A program made the translations under genes and the position numbers. Below the pieces are notes generated by a model. The model did no database searches, was not told the origin of the DNA, and saw only the letters and a program-made list of their open reading frames with translations. Source: Isoetes taiwanensis (lineage: Eukaryota > Streptophyta > Lycopodiopsida > Isoetales > Isoetaceae). Taken from it: DNA of 64,000 nucleotides. Shown here piece by piece: positions 11,320 to 23,300 of the stretch; positions within the stretch are counted from its first letter, which is position 1; every line of letters starts with the position of its first letter. The stretch spans positions 15,507,422 to 15,571,421 of the forward strand of contig JAJEKV010000033.1 of assembly GCA_021234155.1 (NCBI GenBank), in the 5' to 3' direction.

Positions 11320-11908
11320 CCCCCTGTTATTGTGCTACATATGCACCCACTAAAAAGAACAACTAGCGGCGGCGATGCTTTCGCGGTAATATGAAAACTT
11401 AGTTGTTTCTTTAGTTGTTTGTACACATATGCATCCACTAAAAAGAACAACTATTTCTGCAAGTTGAACATTCATGCAGGTTCTCGAGGCACTAAGGTCG
11501 GTGATTGCGCCTAAATTTAAGAAACTCTTGAACCTTAGATGGTTCTCAAATTATTGTGTAATTTTGCGAGTGAAAATAACAAATGAAGAGAGATACAAAT
11601 GAAATGACAAAATTTATTGTTTTATTCACAAGTTGTTTATTCTTCCACGTCTGTTAGATACTGCCATCGACACTGGAGAGTCAACTGGATCAAGACATGT
11701 GGTTAATTCCTCGACAAAACTTGTTGTATTGATGGGAGCAAGATCACCCACCCCTCTATGTCAAATTCTTCGTTTTCTTGGCTACCGTTGGATTGATCCA
11801 AGAATATGTTTTCTAGGTCATCTTTGTCGTTGACGAAATTGGTGCATTGAATGTCTGTGCCAACGTGGATCCAAAGCAAGTATTCACAAGGTTTGGAGGT
11901 GTTGGCCT
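11320..11908. repeat. Shuffled partial copy of the unit's middle segment
   Basis: Pieces that are separate in the normal order are joined here. Bases 11,320-11,450 match the start of the segment at 12,855-12,985. Next come about 20 bases matching the P0 5' flank, then 11,478-11,908 matching 14,116-14,545. The last piece runs straight into P0 coding text at the block GGTGTTGGCCTTCACATGG. It marks an internal duplication with a deletion inside unit A. Confidence 0.7.
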
Positions 11909-12287
11909 TCACATGGAAGAAAGACGTTTGAGAAGGATCAAGCCCTGTGTTTCCAGGAGGTATGGTCACATCAATTGGGGCTACAAGCCCAACACGAGCA
12001 GGTGCACCCACCTTGTACTTGGCAACTTCTTCTCTGACTTCCTTTAGATCCCCTTTTGTAAAAATAAGTCCCATGTTGCCCAAGAGAAGAGATATCAGAT
12101 TCAAAACAGCCGTATTTCCAGTTTTCTCTGCGTAAACTCGAATGGTTCTTTTCATCATGGTATTCTTCCCCATAAGTATGACAGATTCTGGCCTTAAACC
12201 CTTCCTGATTTGCTGCATTTGAGTAGACCCAACATTATCCGCTACACAGATCAAAGCCTTGGAGTACTCCTCCAAAAGCTCACACAT
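11703..12287 (-). pseudogene. P0 N-terminal fragment fused in frame to unrelated sequence, unit A copy 2
   Basis: An uninterrupted 194-codon minus-strand frame. Residues 1 to about 127 are P0 ([20 protein letters not shown] through [15 protein letters not shown]) with no frame break. Beyond the junction near 11,909 the frame continues for about 67 residues in rearranged sequence, with an acidic run [18 protein letters not shown]. The RNA-binding N-terminal part of P0 is thus retained but the body and stalk-binding tail are lost. The intact reading frame and the telo-box/site II promoter behind it (12,627-12,708) make it the best candidate for an expressed chimera in unit A, but nothing shows expression. 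The true start codon may lie in an upstream exon that was not found. Confidence 0.75.
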
Positions 12288-12626
12288 CTTTTCTAAAGTA
12301 TTATATGTACCTGGGTTATTAGTGATGGCAAATTAAAAAGAGGCCGGAGCACTGCAAAAAGAGAAAGGGAGGTGAATGCCTACCAGAACTAAGAACAAGA
12401 ATCGGATAGCTACAAAGACCGATTATTTGCAGAATACCAAAACAGGCCGCCACGGATTTCCTGACGCATCATAGCTCTGACACAAAAGAAACACCCATTT
12501 CTGCAAGTTGAACATTCATTTCTTTCTGATGCTTGCTCCAGCCTTCTTGTTCTCGATGCTTGCTCTAGCCTACCGAAGCACCACAGACAGTGCTCCACCT
12601 CTGCAGAATTTGTGCCTTCCGCTAGC

Positions 12627-12708
12627 AAACCCTATTTCTAAATGGCTCGAGGGTTGCATGTGAAGGAGTCTGAATAAGCTAATTGAAAAAAAAATACAAC
12701 ATGGCCCA
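12627..12708 (-). promoter_or_regulatory. Telo-box and site II promoter, unit A copy 2
   Basis: One telo-box (AAACCCTA, 12627-12634) and a site II element (GGCCCA, 12703-12708) behind the second P0 fragment. The second telo-box seen in the other copies is deleted. Confidence 0.55.
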
Positions 12709-12849
12709 TGGGTCTAAACCATTGAACAAAAAACACTAAAATTAATGTAGGCGTATATGCACTCTAGATATACTAATTAGTAGTTCCCATGCAATACGTT
12801 TTCGAAATCATATGAAAACCATAGGAAAAATAGTACAAAAATACAAAAC

Positions 12850-14560
12850 CAACCCCCTGTTATTATGCTAGATATGCACCCACTAAAAAGAACAACTAGC
12901 GGCGGCGATGCTTTCGCGGTAATATGAAAACTTAGTTGTTTCTTTAGTTGTTTGTACACATATGCATCCACTAAAAGAACAACTAGCGGTGGCGATCGCC
13001 CGCCCACAAAAGTCTTGTAAGATTTATGATACTTCACACAATTTATTGCATTTCAAAAATTTAACACAATCTCAAAATGCCATAATTGTGTGAAATATCA
13101 TAAAATCTTGTATCTGGAAAACAATGGTTCCGTGCGAGAAGAGAAAAGAATCTGCAGTGGTCCATGATAACCTTAGAACTTCGTGCTAGGTCAATGATAT
13201 CTAGACATCTGGTCGCTTTTTTTTCCCTTTGGAATCTATGGTGGAACCATGGTACCCATTGCAAAGAAGGTCATGATGTCCGAGGGACAGATGTCATTGA
13301 ACTTGAATATGCATGCAGTTGGAAGCAAGAGTGGATCATGTATCTTGTGAACCTGCTTCTCTTCCACGGGCTTTTGAATGGTCTGCCATGGTTTGGCCCC
13401 TTCGCTCGCAAAGATCCCTTCACAGCAAGATTCGGCAACACGAGAAGAGACAAATAGTGTCAGAGTTCAGAAGCCCATGGAAGGCAGCATGTTCTCGAGC
13501 CACTAAGGTCAACGATTGCTCCTGAATTCTAGGAACGAGCCATCGACAATCTTAAGTATCTCAAGTTGAAAGCAACTGGAATTCCCAATCTTTCTTTCTC
13601 TGCCTCTCTGGATCAATGTGGTGTAGTCACTTTCTAGGCTCCATTATTTAGAGAGGCGGGTTGCAAGACCATCGGTTCCCATATGCACTCTCCATGTTCA
13701 ATGCTCCAAAGTGTAATATCTCAATGGCATCGGGACTTACCTTGGGCACTATAGTTGGAATCATTGTTCTCACTACAAAGCACAATGGTCGAAAACGAAA
13801 ATGGCTACATTTCAGCGTTACCTCCCTCTCGTCACAAATGAGGTTTCCACATGCCTCTTGCATTCGTCTCTTAGGATCAATACAACTTAGCTCCTTGCTA
13901 AGCTCTATTGCACAAAGGGATGAATGCACGGTGAATTCTTGGAAATCTTGTTGTAAGAGTGGATCATGTATCTTGTGAATCTGCTTCATTTTGATGGGCT
14001 CTTGAATAGTCTGTCGTCGTTTGACCCCTTCGCACGTAAAGATCCCTTTAGAGCAAGATTTTGCAGCATGCGAAGAGACAAACGGCGTCAGAGTTTAATA
14101 AGCCCATTGAAGGTTGCAGGTTCTCGAGGCACTAAGGTCGGTGATTGCGCCTAAATTTAAGAAACTCTTGAACCTTAGATGGTTCTCAAATTATTGTGTA
14201 ATTTTGCGAGTGAAAATAACAAATGAAGAGAGATACAAATGAAATGACAAAATTTATTGTTTTATTCACAAGTTGTTTATTCTTCCACGCCATAGATAAC
14301 GCCATCGACAATTTGGAGAGTCAACCGGATCAAGACATGTGGTTAATTCCTCGACAAAACTTGTTGTATTGATGGGAGCAAGATCACCCACCCCTCTATG
14401 TCAAATTCTTCGTTTTCTTGGCTACCGTTGGATTGATCCAAGAATATGTTTTCTAGGTCATCTTTGTCGCTGACCTAAATTGGTGCATTGAATGTCCAGT
14501 GTATAACGTGGATCCAAAGCAAGTACTAACAAGGTTTGGAGGTGTTGGCCTTCTGTTGCT
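12850..14560. repeat. Middle segment of unit A with an internal diverged repeat
   Basis: Present also at about 26,760-28,470 and 47,575-49,280. Two stretches, 13,328-13,525 and 13,957-14,160, are diverged direct copies that share the opening AAGAGTGGATCATGTATCTT. A minus-strand frame at 13648-13989 reads KIHDPLLQQDFQEFTVH and IELSKELSCIDPKRR, which loosely resembles the end of a protein-kinase C-lobe (DP-L...F, C--DP--R), but the kinase core is not visible. Other frames on both strands (13164-13457, 13661-13978) are probably shadows. At 12,880-13,000 a motif with CAACTAGCGGCGGCGATGC occurs twice. Function unknown. Confidence 0.45.
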
Positions 14561-17500
14561 TCATCTGGCTATTTCAATTGTCTTGGCCATTCCTTTCTCG
14601 CCCATGCTACACCTTTCGACCCTAGCCCACCCTCTGATTGGTACGTTAGGCGCAAAGAAGAGGGATGGTGTAGTTGATTTCTTCCTACGCCTGCTCCCCC
14701 TCGGTTTGTCCCTTGTCTTTTTTTTATTATTCTTCGCTTTTTTCGTATCACATCTAATCTTTGTTTTGGTGTGTTATGAGAGATCTTATTTTTTTGTGGT
14801 CAAAATAATAATTCAAAAAACATGAATGACATATGAACCATTAAGCATACAGCTCCCATAACACACCAAAACAAGGATTTCAAAATTTTGCTTTATTACT
14901 TTTTTGGAATCTTAGAAATTAGGTTTTTTCTTTTTCTTTTTTAGTTTGTGGTTTGAAAGACAAAGTACAAAGGCGGACCAATTTTTTATTTTATTCACTC
15001 ATTCTCTTCTTTAAGTATATGCCTTTTTCAGTAAATTTGTGAAATTCGTCTCTGTTATTTCTTTAACACGCTTCTTTTCTTTCCTTTTGTTTTACTTACT
15101 AGAGAAGCAAGATTTGAAAACGCATTTAGCAACTTGATGAGCAATTACCAAAGTATGAAATACTTGATAGTGCTTTATTGAAATCCATACAAAAGAATTT
15201 GAAATTTTATTTGGGCCGCTCAACTTAACATAGTTTCGCTTAAATCCCCGAGAACACGCATACATTTAGATCCATTTGAAAAATGCAGTCCATTTGAAAA
15301 ATGCTACTTCTCTGGAGCTTTCCATGGCGACACTCGGGCTTTTAATGCTCTGCTGGGCGGCACAAAAGCCATGGCCTCTTGTTCATACCACAAAACACGA
15401 TGGGTCGAAACTCCTAAGAAATTAGAAACGGGCTTTGTATGATTGGTCTGTCCTTGAGAATTATTGTTGGAATTGTTGTCATGCCATATTGATAATTAAT
15501 AATTGAAACGGAGGGAGTCTTGCGCGGCGGAAAGCATCCGCACTGGGGTAAAGCTTTGAGAGATCGGCTTGTGGTCGGGTCATTATGGTTCTGGATCGGA
15601 TTTGGAAGCACAGATTTTGAGCATAGCCATAGCTTCATAATCGATGTAGATGTATGTAAACAGTCTATAGTTGAAAAGCTCAATTCTTTGCCAAAGATAT
15701 ATAAGAAATGCATATCATCTTGGTAGCTTCAAACATGCTTGTCAACTTACCATTCTAGGATGGATTGTAGTCAAGAAAATTGTTGTGAAATCACGCTTTA
15801 GAACATCTCTTCCATAGACTGCAGAAGATTTGGAAACGAGAGCACGATAAGAAATAGCAACAAAGAAAATAAACTATTTACCTCAAACATACCTTTTGTG
15901 ATGGAACATGAGCAAGCAAGAACCCGAACTTCTAATTGCTCTTTCCTTATAAATTGCTCTTTTCTTGATAGTTCATCAAGTACCGTTTTGGTTTCTATCA
16001 AAAGGATGAATATGAAACGAAGAATGAGGAAAGCAACATCTACTACCTGATTAAAATAATAGGGGTCAACCTCACATGTAGAACATGATCGTGTCATTCA
16101 TGCAAAACAAATCAAAATAAGCACATCGCAATGAGACCATTTTGAATAGACATTGCAATCTGCATTTCTTGCGATGCATTCCGGGATGGATTCAAACGTC
16201 TCAAACTCGGATACATAAGGCACCCGGACCTGATCGTGGGATGTCAAGAATCAATAAAAATGGCGATTCGGAAAGAATGGATTAAGTGGAATCAACAGAT
16301 AAGAACTCATCAAAAATAACACGGTTGCAAAGATGTGATGCATTACAATAAAAAGTGAAAGCCATATAAGCCTTCGAAAATAATCAAAGAATCAAATGCA
16401 AGTGCATTGATACATTGTAATCGTAACTCTTGGCCAAGACATATTTTCAAGTAGAACAAGCGAAGAACTAAAATAGATAAATTGCGGATGGACAACTAGG
16501 AAACTATTAGCCTATAAATACTAATGAGAAGAATTGAGACAAATCGATAGAATTGCTCGGTCATTAATGCTCGTTAATCTTTGTTACCTTCCAATACAAC
16601 CAAGATCGGATCCATTAAAATCATCATGAACCAAAGCATAATTAGTGCTTTCTGCGGCATAAGTTAGCATGTCATTATACAATTTAATGCCCCAAAAGCA
16701 ACATGTAACCAAATAGATAGACAAACATGGCAACATCCTTGAAATATTTTCACATTCAACAAAAGCATTATTGAAAGAATCATGTGTATTGAAAGAGCTT
16801 GGTTCTAGCAAGAATTATTCCATAGTAGAAAACGGTTGCAACATAAAGTACCTAAGTAAGATATAATCTGCCCTTATTATTCTTAGTTTGAGGTGCATAT
16901 TTCTCATCAAATATATCACCAACTCGACATAGAAGTCGGGACGAAGAAAAACACTTGGGATTATCTCAAGAAAATAATTGAATCTCACCATCATGCATCA
17001 AGCGTAGAAGTCGGGGGACGAAAAAATGCATATCATGCAATAAAGCTTGTTGCTTATGTATAAATTCCCCGACTTGCCTACTGGCCTCACGCAAAAACGG
17101 AAGATGCATCTCCTACCAATGTCTTGAAACAAAATAATAATCGATTCTGAGATAGACACACAAAATAGATGTGAGCAGGGAAAAAGCAGGGAAAAAATAG
17201 TGGGAAGAGGGGAAACGGAAATTAACACGCCAAAAAACTATGATCTTTTCGATGAAAATGTAGCAACAAAATGAAGCCACATTCTGCTGCTATTTCTCCA
17301 TTTTTTCTCCTTGGAGGTTCCATCTTCTTGTTTTGAACCATGGTTCGCCATGGTTACGCCGGTTTTGAACCATGGTTCTCGCCATGGCCAGCTATGAGAC
17401 GTTGAAATAGAAAAGGAAGGGGGACGATAATAGAGAAGCTACGGAGAGGAGAGAGGCCGCATCCAAGGAGTTGATGTTGCATAAGATCACAGCGGTATTT

Positions 17501-18926
17501 GAGAACAATAGTGACCTCGAAAATACGCATAGAAGATAGTGTTCTTCATCGGACCCTTCAAGAAGCATCGGAAGGTGCAAGCTAGATTCGTTGGCGGTCT
17601 GGAGTTGAACGCATGCGAGCTTTTAACAGATACAAACAAATGGACAAATGGCTATGGAGTCGATTATGCGAGATCGACATAACATTGAGGGCCATAAAAT
17701 ATGGCAAAAAGAGATGTTGAACTAGCTTTGTTGGTATGTGAGGATGGCCATGACCTTTCTTTGCGAAGGAAAAGCATTGCCCATCCCGCCATGAGACAAT
17801 GGATAAGGTAGATTTGAAATATAATCGGCATGTTCATGGCTGCGAGGATAAAATGAAAAGAACGGAACATGATTGGAAGACACTAGGGCTGCATCGAATT
17901 TTCCCTAGTCGATTTCAAATTTCTTTGAAAGCGGATAATCTTTGTCTATTGAGGTACATTAGTCTTGCTCTCTCTGTGAATGTTATTTTTTAATCGCCAA
18001 ATCCAGTCCTCAAATCTTTTATCTTCTCCCACGTGATTTGTGATACCCGGCGAGGCTTTGAAGGCTGCATGGACAAGCTCTAAGGCTTCATCCATTGAGG
18101 CTTTGAAGGTGTGATACCAGCCGAGGCTTTGGGCACGGTGTTTAAGAGTGAAAAGTGCTCTTGCTATTGACGAACTATTACGGTGTAGTAATATATGTAC
18201 ATTTCTTTGTGACAAATAAAATTACGTAAGCCAAGTTTAGTGTACAAGGTATCACTGGGGCTGACGACTTCATTTTACAATGAGGAAGTGTCGAACAAGT
18301 ATTTAACTTCAAGTCATCTTGCCATGCTTTGACCTTACACGACTTGATAATAACACGGAGGCTTGGAAATGACCTCTTAGGCTGCATTTGTTAGAAAATG
18401 CTCACTTTTTGCACCAAGCAAGCCATGGTTTTCGCATCAAATTAAGCATGGGATTGCAGTCTAATTAAAGGGCCGGTGGTGATATATAGCTATTTTAAAA
18501 CCCCTCTCAACTTCCTAAGTATGAATCGGAAGATTTAACATACATATGTCAAACCCTCAAACATATCAACACGGAGAAGCCGCAAAAACCCTAAATATTC
18601 TATGCTAAATGAAAAATTATCCATACCGCTTCACCGATTGAAGAAACGAAAATTCCATTTGCTTTTATCGGTTTGAAGTGAAGCGCCATGTTTTCTTGAC
18701 TCGGGGGCCTGAAAGAGATGCCATCGGATTGAACCCTCGTAGCTCTCTGCACGGATGTGCGCATCCTCGTTGGCTGCTCGTTGCGAGAATCACTCAAAGG
18801 TTTAGCTCCCAAAGTTGCATCCTCGTTCCCTTTCCTTCAATGGCTTGGAAGCTATAATAGGGCCAAAAAACATCTTTAGATGGAATGGCCCAAAAGAAAA
18901 AAATCTTCCATAATTGGCATAAAAAC
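14561..18926. repeat. Third segment of unit A: AT-rich, unrecognised exons
   Basis: Repeated at about 28,480-32,850 and 58,164-62,150 (the unit C copy is interrupted on its left by an 8.5 kb insertion). Apart from the exon pair at 15,751-16,046 no gene could be named. Minus-strand stretches near 16,584-16,811, 17,000-17,150 (reading ASRQVGEFIHKQQALLHDMH) and 17,946-18,387 look coding-like but match no family I know, and they could be exons of the same gene. Confidence 0.4.
15751..16046 (-). pseudogene. Two exons of an unrecognised split gene, unit A
   Basis: Minus-strand exon 1 (15893-16046) lies between the acceptor TTTTAATCAG and the donor GTATGT. It reads a hydrophobic stretch (AFLILRFIFILLIETKTV), then a charged one (DELSRKEQFIRKEQLEVRVL) and CSCSITK. 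Exon 2 (15751-15819), between TTCTGCAG and GTAAGT, reads VYGRDVL, a stop in this copy, then DFTTIFLTTIHPRM. A further open stretch at 15414-15713 may hold a following exon. The start of exon 1 could be a membrane helix. The splice signals and the conservation of these exons in all three units argue that they come from a real gene. I do not recognise the family and give no function. Confidence 0.45.
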
Positions 18927-18934
18927 TATAAAAG
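18927..18934 (+). promoter_or_regulatory. TATA box of the secreted-protein gene, unit A
   Basis: TATAAAAG, 47 bases before the start codon, in a context conserved in units B (32858-32865) and C (62157-62164). The spacing implies a 5' leader of only about 20 bases if transcription starts about 30 bases downstream. Confidence 0.6.
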
Positions 18935-18980
18935 TTGGAAGAGAATGTTGTTTGTAGCGAAGTAGCCTAGCAAAGCAATA

Positions 18981-19940
18981 ATGAAGATGCTTGTAGCCTT
19001 ATGTTTGATGATGATGACAACGGCGATAATTTCTCAAACAAAGACACATCCAGTTTCCTTGACATTAAGGTTTCCATATATGCACAATGAGGTGGTGAGA
19101 GATATGGAGTTTGTTCCTCTTGCCGAAATTGCTCATCCTCCAATCATTACAATCGATTGGGGTAAGGATAATAGCTCAACACCACCAACAACACAAACGC
19201 CCATAGTTAACTCAACATCTCCAACTCTAGCTCCAGCTCCAGCACCGGCATCGGCACCGGCAGGAGAATCATTTGGAGCTTCAGCACTAGAATCATTTGT
19301 AACTTGGGAAGTACCTTCTAATAACTTCTACTCATTGATTGCCATTGATAGAAATGCCATCTCCATCGCCAATCCTCAACCTCACCCTCCTCACCACCCC
19401 ATACCTCATCCTCATTCACAACCCAAATCGTTTCCTCATCCTTATACTTACCCCAAACATCCCAAATCTCATCCCCGTCCCCCTGCTCATCCTAAACCTC
19501 ATCCTCGTCCTCATCCTCACCCCAAACATTCCAAATCTCATCCGCATCCTCCTCCTCCTCACCCCAAATCTCATCCCCATCCTCGTCCTCATCCCCATCC
19601 TCATCCTCTTGTGCCGCCTAGGCATCAACCTCATCATTTGGAGCACAAAGATATCTATGTGCATTATTGGATTGTAGACATTCCTGAAGGAGCGAATGAT
19701 GTTTCTTCTGGAAAGGTTTATTATTCTTATCAAAAACCCGGTCCCTATGATGGTGATAATGGCTATCATACAATTGAATTTCACTTGGTGAAGCAACTGC
19801 AACCAGGATTCTTTCACATGCCTAAATATCAACCACGACATCTGCCAGAAACTATCACCTCATCTCACTACCCCTTAGACTGGAGTAATGATGTTGCGAA
19901 TACTAGTTTTATTTGTTCTTCTAGGAGGATTTTCCGCTGA
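18981..19940 (+). CDS. Secreted His/Pro-rich protein with a split PEBP-like domain, unit A
   Basis: An intact single-exon gene of 319 residues. Residues 1-20 are a signal peptide (MKMLVALCLMMMTTAIISQT), so it should enter the secretory pathway. Residues 24-60 (ending PPIITIDW) and 105-131 (TWEVPSNNFYSLIAIDRNAI) look like the first strands and the DPDxP region of a phosphatidylethanolamine-binding protein (PEBP). Residues 222-275 (YVHYWIVDIPEGANDVSSGK, QKPGP, GYHTIEF) match its HW-V-NIP, G-GP and GxHRY-F region. The two halves are separated by Pro-rich and His-Pro-rich inserts: 81-94 is an APAPAPASAPA stretch like arabinogalactan modules, and 132-222 is a run of HP/HPRP repeats. D123 and H228 keep pocket positions, but DPDxP has become DRNAI, so ligand binding may differ. 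Possible N-glycosylation sites are N64, N77 and N307. The His content suggests metal binding. Plant FT/TFL1-type PEBPs are neither secreted nor His-rich, and they have introns. The open frame and length are sure; the PEBP assignment is by eye. Confidence 0.85.
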   Translation: MKMLVALCLMMMTTAIISQTKTHPVSLTLRFPYMHNEVVRDMEFVPLAEIAHPPIITIDWGKDNSSTPPTTQTPIVNSTSPTLAPAPAPASAPAGESFGASALESFVTWEVPSNNFYSLIAIDRNAISIANPQPHPPHHPIPHPHSQPKSFPHPYTYPKHPKSHPRPPAHPKPHPRPHPHPKHSKSHPHPPPPHPKSHPHPRPHPHPHPLVPPRHQPHHLEHKDIYVHYWIVDIPEGANDVSSGKVYYSYQKPGPYDGDNGYHTIEFHLVKQLQPGFFHMPKYQPRHLPETITSSHYPLDWSNDVANTSFICSSRRIFR

Positions 19941-20096
19941 AGGCATTGTGTAAATGTCTTTAGGTTTTTGTATAGGAATTTATATATATAATATATATTG
20001 AATACTTTTTTGTGTCTTAATAATAAGTTGCATAGGTTATGATGATAATTTGTTTTTTAGTTGATATTTTTCTTCTATTATTGTCTAAATATATAC

Positions 20097-20102
20097 AATA
20101 AA
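20097..20102 (+). terminator. Poly-A signal of the secreted-protein gene
   Basis: AATAAA 157 bases after the stop codon, with TTAATAATAAG and T-rich sequence between. In unit B the 3.9 kb element inserted between the coding region and this signal. Confidence 0.4.
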
Positions 20103-20274
20103 GTCTCGTTTTTGTCGTTCTTATTTTTTTAGTCCTCTCGCGATTCTAAATTGAAACACCAAGGCTTTTCTAATTTCCTTTGAGGTGAGTATTAAAAGAA
20201 GGCGAGAATTTTGTTTTGTAAGCATGAGTTGACGTGTTGCATTGATATGTAGAAGAAGAGTAATTGAAAAAAAA

Positions 20275-20301
20275 CTAGTAGCAGGTGCCGGCGTTGCTTG
20301 C
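20275..20301 (-). mobile_element. Helitron-type 3' end (eroded), unit A
   Basis: On the minus strand a hairpin-like GC stretch is followed by about ten bases, CTAG and a T, the layout of Helitron 3' ends (hairpin, CTRR, insertion before T). The stem is damaged here (GCCGGCGTTGCTTGC) but perfect in the unit B copy. The element would extend toward higher coordinates; no helicase gene or 5' TC end could be recognised. Confidence 0.45.
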
Positions 20302-23300
20302 ATATAAATCTGATTCTATTGCGGAATTGAACTCCTTGCACTTAAAATGATGTTGCCTCTTGTTGCATTTGGATAATTAATTTTTTTTTTTTCTAGGTGG
20401 CCTATTGATTCCTATAACTTTTAGTTTGGGATAGTCTCATTTTTTTTCGACATGTTTTTTTTTGCATTGGACATGACACTAAAAGAGGGGCATTAATGTA
20501 TGTTTTGTGGTGATTTGCTCTAGAATTGTGCATGTACGTAGAAATTTTGCCCTAAGCCTAGATAACATCCAATTATAAACATAGCGATCTAAAAAATATT
20601 CTAATATGGACCTTAGTGGCAACCATAATAATATATAAATGTCAACACATTTGTGTTGAATTTGCTCTATTTTTTTCAGAGACCAAACTTGGACAAAATT
20701 CCTTAAGAATGATTCCATTCTTTGAAAGAAGTTACAATGCACATGATAAATTAAATTGCACAAAAAAAAAAAAAAAAAAAAAAAACCATCAAATTACCTT
20801 GGAAGATCTGAATCTGGATTGTTGAGACAACACGCAATCCATGGTATTATTCTTTCTGAACTCCAAAGAACTAAAATGCCTTCTCTTTAGATAGATAAAC
20901 TATATAATATCAATCGGTTGAAAAGCATGGAGAACTGTTTTAAAACAAAGCACACAATTCTAGGAATTGAAGTGAAGAGATCAACAAAACAAAGTCCTTA
21001 GCGAGTATATTGTCTTGAAGGCGGCATTCTAGAAAGCCAAATGAACTTTTATTACGTTCCTAGAAGCTTGATGTTTCCACCATTTGATATGGTACAAAGC
21101 TAAAAAAGCATTAGTTGGAGAATTCCAACATTTGATGCATTACATGGCCTATGCATTACACGACTTCTAATGGAATATAATGGTAAAGGTAAGACTCATG
21201 GATGAGCAGAAAAAAAAAAAAAAAAGATAAAGACGCGAAAATGAACCCCAAAGTTGAGGGCTCGAAGCGGATCTAATATGCCCACAATCTGTACAAAAAG
21301 ATTTGGTGCGATGCATTTTTAAATGTGAAGACCTCTTACACCAATCTCTATTAGATGCACAACAACACGAGATACATTTGAAAGCAAAACAACACGATTA
21401 ATAAGAAATATTCAAAAGTTTCATATTTTTTTCACTTTTGGCAAGAAAACAAATTATTAACGTGAATTAGAAAGAGTTCTAAAAAATAATATAAGTGTTG
21501 CTTTTAAGTATTCTCTATTCTATTCTATTCTTTTGATCAAACCGTCATTAAGTAGCATTACAAACCTAGAGCGATAGACCTTAATGGAGCATATATGACA
21601 TTAAGAGTTGGTAGATACAACCATCTCAAAGTTCCAAACCATTACAAATACGGGGATCAAAAAATAAGTGAAAATATATCCGGTTCCTTGTGTGTCAATC
21701 CTCTTTAAACTCGTTAGATTTGTTGGATGCCATGTTTATTTTGCTTCACACCTGCATGACATCTTCAACGGACACCAGTGGTATATACATAAACAAAATT
21801 TGCATGCTCCCAAATAAGAGGCACGGTGCCGTTTTAATTCCAGTCCCCAAAGGAGAATCGAACAATTTCCAAAGACTTGATTGTCTTACATAAGGCCAAT
21901 CATTTATTAATATACTTTCGAAATAAAAATGAGCTCGGTAAACCTCATTACTTGTCCCATTTGTCGAGAGCATGTTTGCGTATGCAAGCCTTTGCACACA
22001 CACTTATAAGAAACAAAACACTAAAGTAGATCCTTTTTCAATGTAATCTGAAGCACATAACATAAATTGGTGGCGACTTTTAGCTACCTTGTGGAACACT
22101 TTAAATATGTGATTTTAAGAAATTGCATCAATGGCCACATTATTGTAGAAATAGAGTTAGTTGGATTTGTGGACGACAAATATAGACATTCATCAGTGAG
22201 CATGAAAACATGTTTTAAGGCCATAAATATTTACATGTGGATGTTAAGCAATCTGTTTCCTAGCTATATCCTAGATATCTAGCTATATCCTTAAGAGGAC
22301 AAACCCAAACAACTTCAGGAAACATTCATGTTGAGGAAGAAAATAACATTGAGTAGAGTGAGTGGAGCCCGACCAACCGGGGGAAAAGCATTCATATTTG
22401 TCTGTCGGGGATTACGCACATGGCTTGCATGCTTTTTGTCTTTATTCGATCAGGTTTCTAAATCAGGTTTGATCTAAGACGTATGCTTATGATTCCATGG
22501 AAGTCGTAGATAGTATAAACCTTCTATTTGGTACACTCAAATTCTCAAAATTAAGGAATGGAACAAAAGAAGTGTCTAATATGCTTGTAAAAGTTCTGAT
22601 ATATATTGAAAATGGTTACATACAAATTTGGTTACATACAAATTTGTGATTGTATTAGATACAATTTCTACACTTTATATGGAGTAAGACCTATTAGAGA
22701 AAGTACGTATCATCTTTTTCTTATAATGTATTTTTTATTGTGTCATGTTTGTACACTTTCCATTCTTGCCTAAGTATCGGCCAGGACTAATTAGATATAG
22801 ACTTGTAATTACGTGTACAATGAAGCTTATCCAATTGGTAACAATTACAATTTATTGTTTGCTCACATGTAGCAAGGTCATAAATTGCTATGCCATGTCT
22901 ATGAATTCTGGAGGCTAAGACCTACTTGTTCCTTATTCTTGATCTCACCAAGCAAACATGTTGTCTTTGACCATGTCCTTTTTTCAACTCCAGTAGTCTA
23001 AGATGTGGTGGGTGTCTTTGACATCACATCCGTTGGTCTTGTTCGGTTGAATTATGCATCACAAGCATTCTTGAATACGATTAGCATGGCATCATAAATG
23101 ATTTTAAATTCTCTTGCGGATATTCTGAAGTGCAGAATGTTTTATCTTCATATAATAAGCTACAAGAAAATGGCATGAAAGTTCCAATTTGGGTGGTTGC
23201 AGAAAATTACCGATTTTATGTATGCTTTGTACTCCACGAACAACGGCATCATCTTCGACTTTCACCATTCTAGGAACGTCCTGTGGTGTTCCGGGAGCGA

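Noticed and set aside
13164-13457. 97-codon plus-strand frame as a gene (also 47,889-48,182)
   Set aside because: The frame is not open in the unit B copy and overlaps equally good minus-strand frames; no family resemblance.
19416-19841. Minus-strand Met-Arg-rich frame opposite the secreted-protein gene (also 33,927-34,442)
   Set aside because: It is the shadow of the His-Pro repeat (CATCCTCAT reversed gives ATGAGGATG). The sense frame has the signal peptide and conserved ends.
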